The notes under the pieces were generated by a model, which had not been told where the DNA came from, did not search any database, and saw only the letters and a program-made list of their open reading frames with translations. DNA of 64,000 bases from Streptomyces lomondensis (GTDB taxonomy: Bacteria; Actinomycetota; Actinomycetes; Streptomycetales; Streptomycetaceae): positions 1-64,000 of the forward strand of contig NZ_BMWC01000012.1 of the NCBI RefSeq assembly GCF_014651035.1, written 5' to 3'. This document shows positions 61,564 through 64,000 of the stretch, piece by piece. How positions within the stretch are numbered: the first letter of the stretch is position 1; each line of letters begins with the position of its first letter. The position numbers and the translations under genes were made by a program.

Positions 61564-63102
61564 ATGGCGTCCAGCCTGACGAAGGACTCGGCCCGCCCGG
61601 GCACCCCCGGCTCCGAGAAGACCTTCTTCGGCCACCCCCGCGGACTGGCCACCCTCTTCATGACCGAGATGTGGGAGCGGTTCAGCTTCTACGGCATGCG
61701 GGCCCTGCTCGTCGTCTACCTGCTCTCCGGCGGCCCCGACGCCAAGCAGGGCAGCATGGGCGGCGGTCTCGGCATGGACCTCGCCACCACGACGGCGATC
61801 TACTCGGTCTACCTGTCGATGGTGTACCTGCTCGCCCTGCCCGGCGGCTGGCTCGGCGACCGGGTCTGGGGACCGCGCAAGACGGTGACGATCGCGGCCG
61901 TCACGATCATGGCGGGCCACCTGGTGCTGGCCCTGCCCGGCGGCCAGGCGCCCTTCTTCGCCGGTCTGGCGCTGGTGGCGCTCGGCTCCGGCCTGCTCAA
62001 GGCCAACATCTCCACCATGGTCGGCCACCTCTACGACGGGCCGGACGACCCGCGCCGTGACGGCGGCTTCACGATCTTCTACATGGGCATCAACATGGGC
62101 GCCTTCTTCGCGCCGCTGATCATCGGCACCGTCGGCCAGCAGGTGAGCTGGCACCTCGGCTTCGGCCTGGCCGCGGTCGGCATGGGCATCGGTCTCGCCG
62201 CGTTCCTCATCGGCACCCGGAACCTGAGCCCGCAGAGCAACCTCGTGCCCAAGCCGCTGGCGGCCGAGGAGCGCACGTCCTGGCTGCGCAAGGGCCTGCT
62301 GTGGCTGATCGTCGCGGCCGTCTTCTACGGCGTCGTCGGCTTCACCGGCCACTTCACCCTCAACTGGGCGATGATCCCGCTCACCGTGATCGGGCTGATC
62401 ATCCCGGCCGGCGTGCTGATCCGCATCAAGCGGGACAAGGAGCTCAGCGACGTCGAGCAGTCGAAGATGACCGGCTACATCTGGTTCTTCGTCGCGGCCG
62501 CCGTGTTCTGGATGATCTACGACCAGGGCGGTTCCACGGTCCAGGCGTTCGGTGAGACGAAGGCCTCCGGCTCGCTGCTCGGCTTCGACTTCCCGTCCTC
62601 CTGGTACCAGTCGCTGAACCCGGTGTTCATCATGGCGCTGGCCCCGGTCTTCGCCTGGTTCTGGCTGTGGCTGAACCGCAAGGGCAAGGAGCCGAGCACG
62701 GTCGCCAAGTTCGCCGCCGCGCTGTTCTTCATCGGCGTCTCGTTCTTCTTCTTCCTGCTGCCGCTGGGCATGGCCGACGGCGACACGCTGGTCAGCCCGA
62801 TGTGGCTGGTGGGCATCTACCTGATCCAGACCGTCGGTGAGCTGTGCCTGTCGCCGGTCGGCCTGTCGGTGACGACGAAGATGGCCCCGGCCAAGTACGC
62901 CAGCCAGATGATGGGCGTCTGGTTCCTCGCGGTCACGGCGGGCGACTCGGTGACGGGTCTGCTCTCCAACCCGGCCGTCGGTGGCGTGGACCTGAGCGGC
63001 ACCGGGGCGGTCGCCGTGGAAGCGGTGCTCGCCGCCCTCGCGGGTATCGCGGTGTACATGTACCGCCGGAAGGTCAAGTCCCTGATGGGCGACGTCCACT
63101 GA
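61564..63102 (+). CDS. POT-family proton-coupled oligopeptide transporter
   Basis: 512 residues from ATG 61564 with AAGGAACGACC upstream. About 14 membrane helices. Family motifs: FMTEMWERFSFYGMRALLVVYLLS (in pieces; the ExxERFxYYG signature), GWLGDRVWGPRKTV, GLLKANISTMVGHLY, and FFLLPLGMADGDTL with GELCLSPVGLSVTTKMAP late in the protein. It should import di- and tripeptides with protons. Preceded by a 200-300 nt probable leader, ended by a terminator. Next to a two-component system, which may control it, though no evidence shows this. Confidence 0.94.
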   Translation: MASSLTKDSARPGTPGSEKTFFGHPRGLATLFMTEMWERFSFYGMRALLVVYLLSGGPDAKQGSMGGGLGMDLATTTAIYSVYLSMVYLLALPGGWLGDRVWGPRKTVTIAAVTIMAGHLVLALPGGQAPFFAGLALVALGSGLLKANISTMVGHLYDGPDDPRRDGGFTIFYMGINMGAFFAPLIIGTVGQQVSWHLGFGLAAVGMGIGLAAFLIGTRNLSPQSNLVPKPLAAEERTSWLRKGLLWLIVAAVFYGVVGFTGHFTLNWAMIPLTVIGLIIPAGVLIRIKRDKELSDVEQSKMTGYIWFFVAAAVFWMIYDQGGSTVQAFGETKASGSLLGFDFPSSWYQSLNPVFIMALAPVFAWFWLWLNRKGKEPSTVAKFAAALFFIGVSFFFFLLPLGMADGDTLVSPMWLVGIYLIQTVGELCLSPVGLSVTTKMAPAKYASQMMGVWFLAVTAGDSVTGLLSNPAVGGVDLSGTGAVAVEAVLAALAGIAVYMYRRKVKSLMGDVH

Positions 63103-63119
63103 CGCGCTCACCGGACCGG

Positions 63120-63160
63120 GAAGGGCCGTTGCACCTCGGGTGCGGCGGCCCTTCTTCCTT
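63120..63160. terminator. Terminator of the peptide transporter gene
   Basis: Perfect 9-bp outer stem (63120-63128 with 63146-63154) and inner GCACC/GGTGC (63131-63135 with 63139-63143), followed by TTCCTT. The end of the convergent minus-strand gene is 16 bases away. Confidence 0.85.
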
Positions 63161-63175
63161 CATGCCTATCTCCTT

Positions 63176-64000
63176 TCATGTCTTTCCCGGTCCTGGCGGG
63201 TCGGCGTCCGGGGCGAACCAAGGCAGGTCCGAAGGCCGGCGGGCGGCGGGCAGCCGCAGCCGGCGGGCCGGGCGGGCCGCGTGGCCGGGGTGGCGTGGCC
63301 GTACGTGGTCGACCACGGCCAGGCCCGCGCGGAACAGCCCCGCCGGTACGACCAGCAGGACCAGGGCCCAGAACAGCGTCACCCCCCAGGGGCGGCCCAC
63401 GCCCCAGGGGTGCTCGGCGAGGACCTTGCCGCCGTACTTGAGGGACACCGTGTAGTCGCCGTGCGCCCCGCCCGCGAGTTCCACGGGCAGCTCGATGCGC
63501 GCCTTCCCGCCGGGCGGGACGGTGCCGCGCCAGCGCTGGTCCTGCCACTGCGGGGCGAACACGCCGTGCGAGGTGCCGACCTGGAAGACGGGGTTCTTCA
63601 CGGGGGACGTGCCGGCGTTGCCGACGGTGACCACCAGGGTCCGGGTGGGCGGGGAGCCGAACCAGGTCAGCAGCCCGCCGGAGCCGCGCAGCCGGGTGTC
63701 CGCGAGCAGGGTCAGCCGCCCTCCGGCCCGTTCCGCGGGCAGTGGCTCGACCGCGTGCCCGGCGACCTGGAGGGCCGCGTCTGCCTCTGCCTTCGCCCCG
63801 GTCACCGTCGCCACGTGCACCACGCAGGGGCAGGGCACCGGCGGCTCGACGACGGGCAGTTCCCGGCGGAAGCGCCCCTCGGCGTCGGTGGTGACGGCCC
63901 GGCCGTCGGCGTTGGCACAGGAGTTGGTGCCGCCGGTCACGCCCCGGTCCGGCTCGGCCTGCCCGCAGACCAGCAGCGTCAGCAGGGCGCGCGGCCGCCA
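63176..64000 (-). CDS. Partial secreted/membrane-anchored hypothetical protein
   Basis: The frame stays open to the right edge, so the N-terminus is missing. The visible part (275 residues) begins with a hydrophobic patch ALLTLLVCGQA that may be a signal peptide, then an Ig-like beta region with two Cys pairs (NSCAN, PCPCVVHVATV), a second beta domain (TRTLVVTVGNAGTSPVKNPVF), one membrane helix (about LFWALVLLVVPAGLF) and a basic cytosolic tail. This gives an extracytoplasmic protein anchored at its C-terminus. Function unknown; GTG 63940 is an internal start option. Confidence 0.75.
   Translation of the reverse strand, partial: WRPRALLTLLVCGQAEPDRGVTGGTNSCANADGRAVTTDAEGRFRRELPVVEPPVPCPCVVHVATVTGAKAEADAALQVAGHAVEPLPAERAGGRLTLLADTRLRGSGGLLTWFGSPPTRTLVVTVGNAGTSPVKNPVFQVGTSHGVFAPQWQDQRWRGTVPPGGKARIELPVELAGGAHGDYTVSLKYGGKVLAEHPWGVGRPWGVTLFWALVLLVVPAGLFRAGLAVVDHVRPRHPGHAARPARRLRLPAARRPSDLPWFAPDADPPGPGKT

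Overview
The window is a high-GC actinomycete chromosome segment, almost certainly Streptomyces. It carries whiB, a SpoIIM-family gene, WhiJ-type HTH/DUF397/DUF6879 loci and a block of LytR-CpsA-Psr (LCP) genes. The gene order around ahcY, manA, manB, whiB, cofD, fbiB, purE and purK looks like the conserved Streptomyces core. The coding strand shows extreme third-position GC, which is why long shadow ORFs lie opposite most genes.

Layout. 1-356 is the promoter and leader of an rRNA operon running leftward out of the window. 357-13.2 kb is core metabolism and envelope: SpoIIM and RDD membrane proteins, ahcY, a cation efflux protein, the mannose set (manA, SIS protein, Trm112-like, manB), a lactate permease, a DUF3499 protein and a zincin-like protein. 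13.2-19.4 kb holds DUF5719, a giant membrane glycosyltransferase, whiB and a cysteine dioxygenase preceded by a cysteine-rich leader peptide. 20-23.4 kb has the F420 genes cofD and fbiB and a DNA glycosylase. 23.7-41 kb is a cell-envelope block: manC, a PGRP/amidase, a TIGR03089 protein, seven LCP genes (four of them made by tandem duplication of a two-gene module), a second glycosyltransferase and a Cys/Met-rich copper-binding protein.

41.6-48.4 kb is an accessory pocket: a frameshifted anti-sigma-type ATPase pseudogene, a TnpB-like gene lacking the zinc ribbon with a strongly structured RNA at its 3' end, two WhiJ-type regulatory loci, and decayed small genes. 48.4-64 kb returns to core genes: acyl-CoA dehydrogenase, UDP-glucose dehydrogenase, CGNR regulator and two VOC proteins, two dipeptidase paralogues (one apparently inactive), MerR with old yellow enzyme, purE/purK, GtrA, a two-component system, a POT peptide transporter and a partial secreted/membrane protein.

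How the genes fit together. ManA, ManB and ManC form the route from fructose-6-P to GDP-mannose. The glycosyltransferases, GtrA, UDP-glucose dehydrogenase and the LCP ligases fit a programme of making wall glycopolymers and attaching them to peptidoglycan. PurE and PurK carry out one purine step. CofD and FbiB are successive late steps of F420 synthesis. The most notable unannotated signals are the polycysteine leader (19251-19343), the predicted TnpB omega-RNA (about 43690-43874), the LCP module duplication, the 16-bp tandem repeat array ahead of the VOC genes and the dead dipeptidase paralogue. All functional calls rest on reading the sequence and family knowledge; no database search was run.
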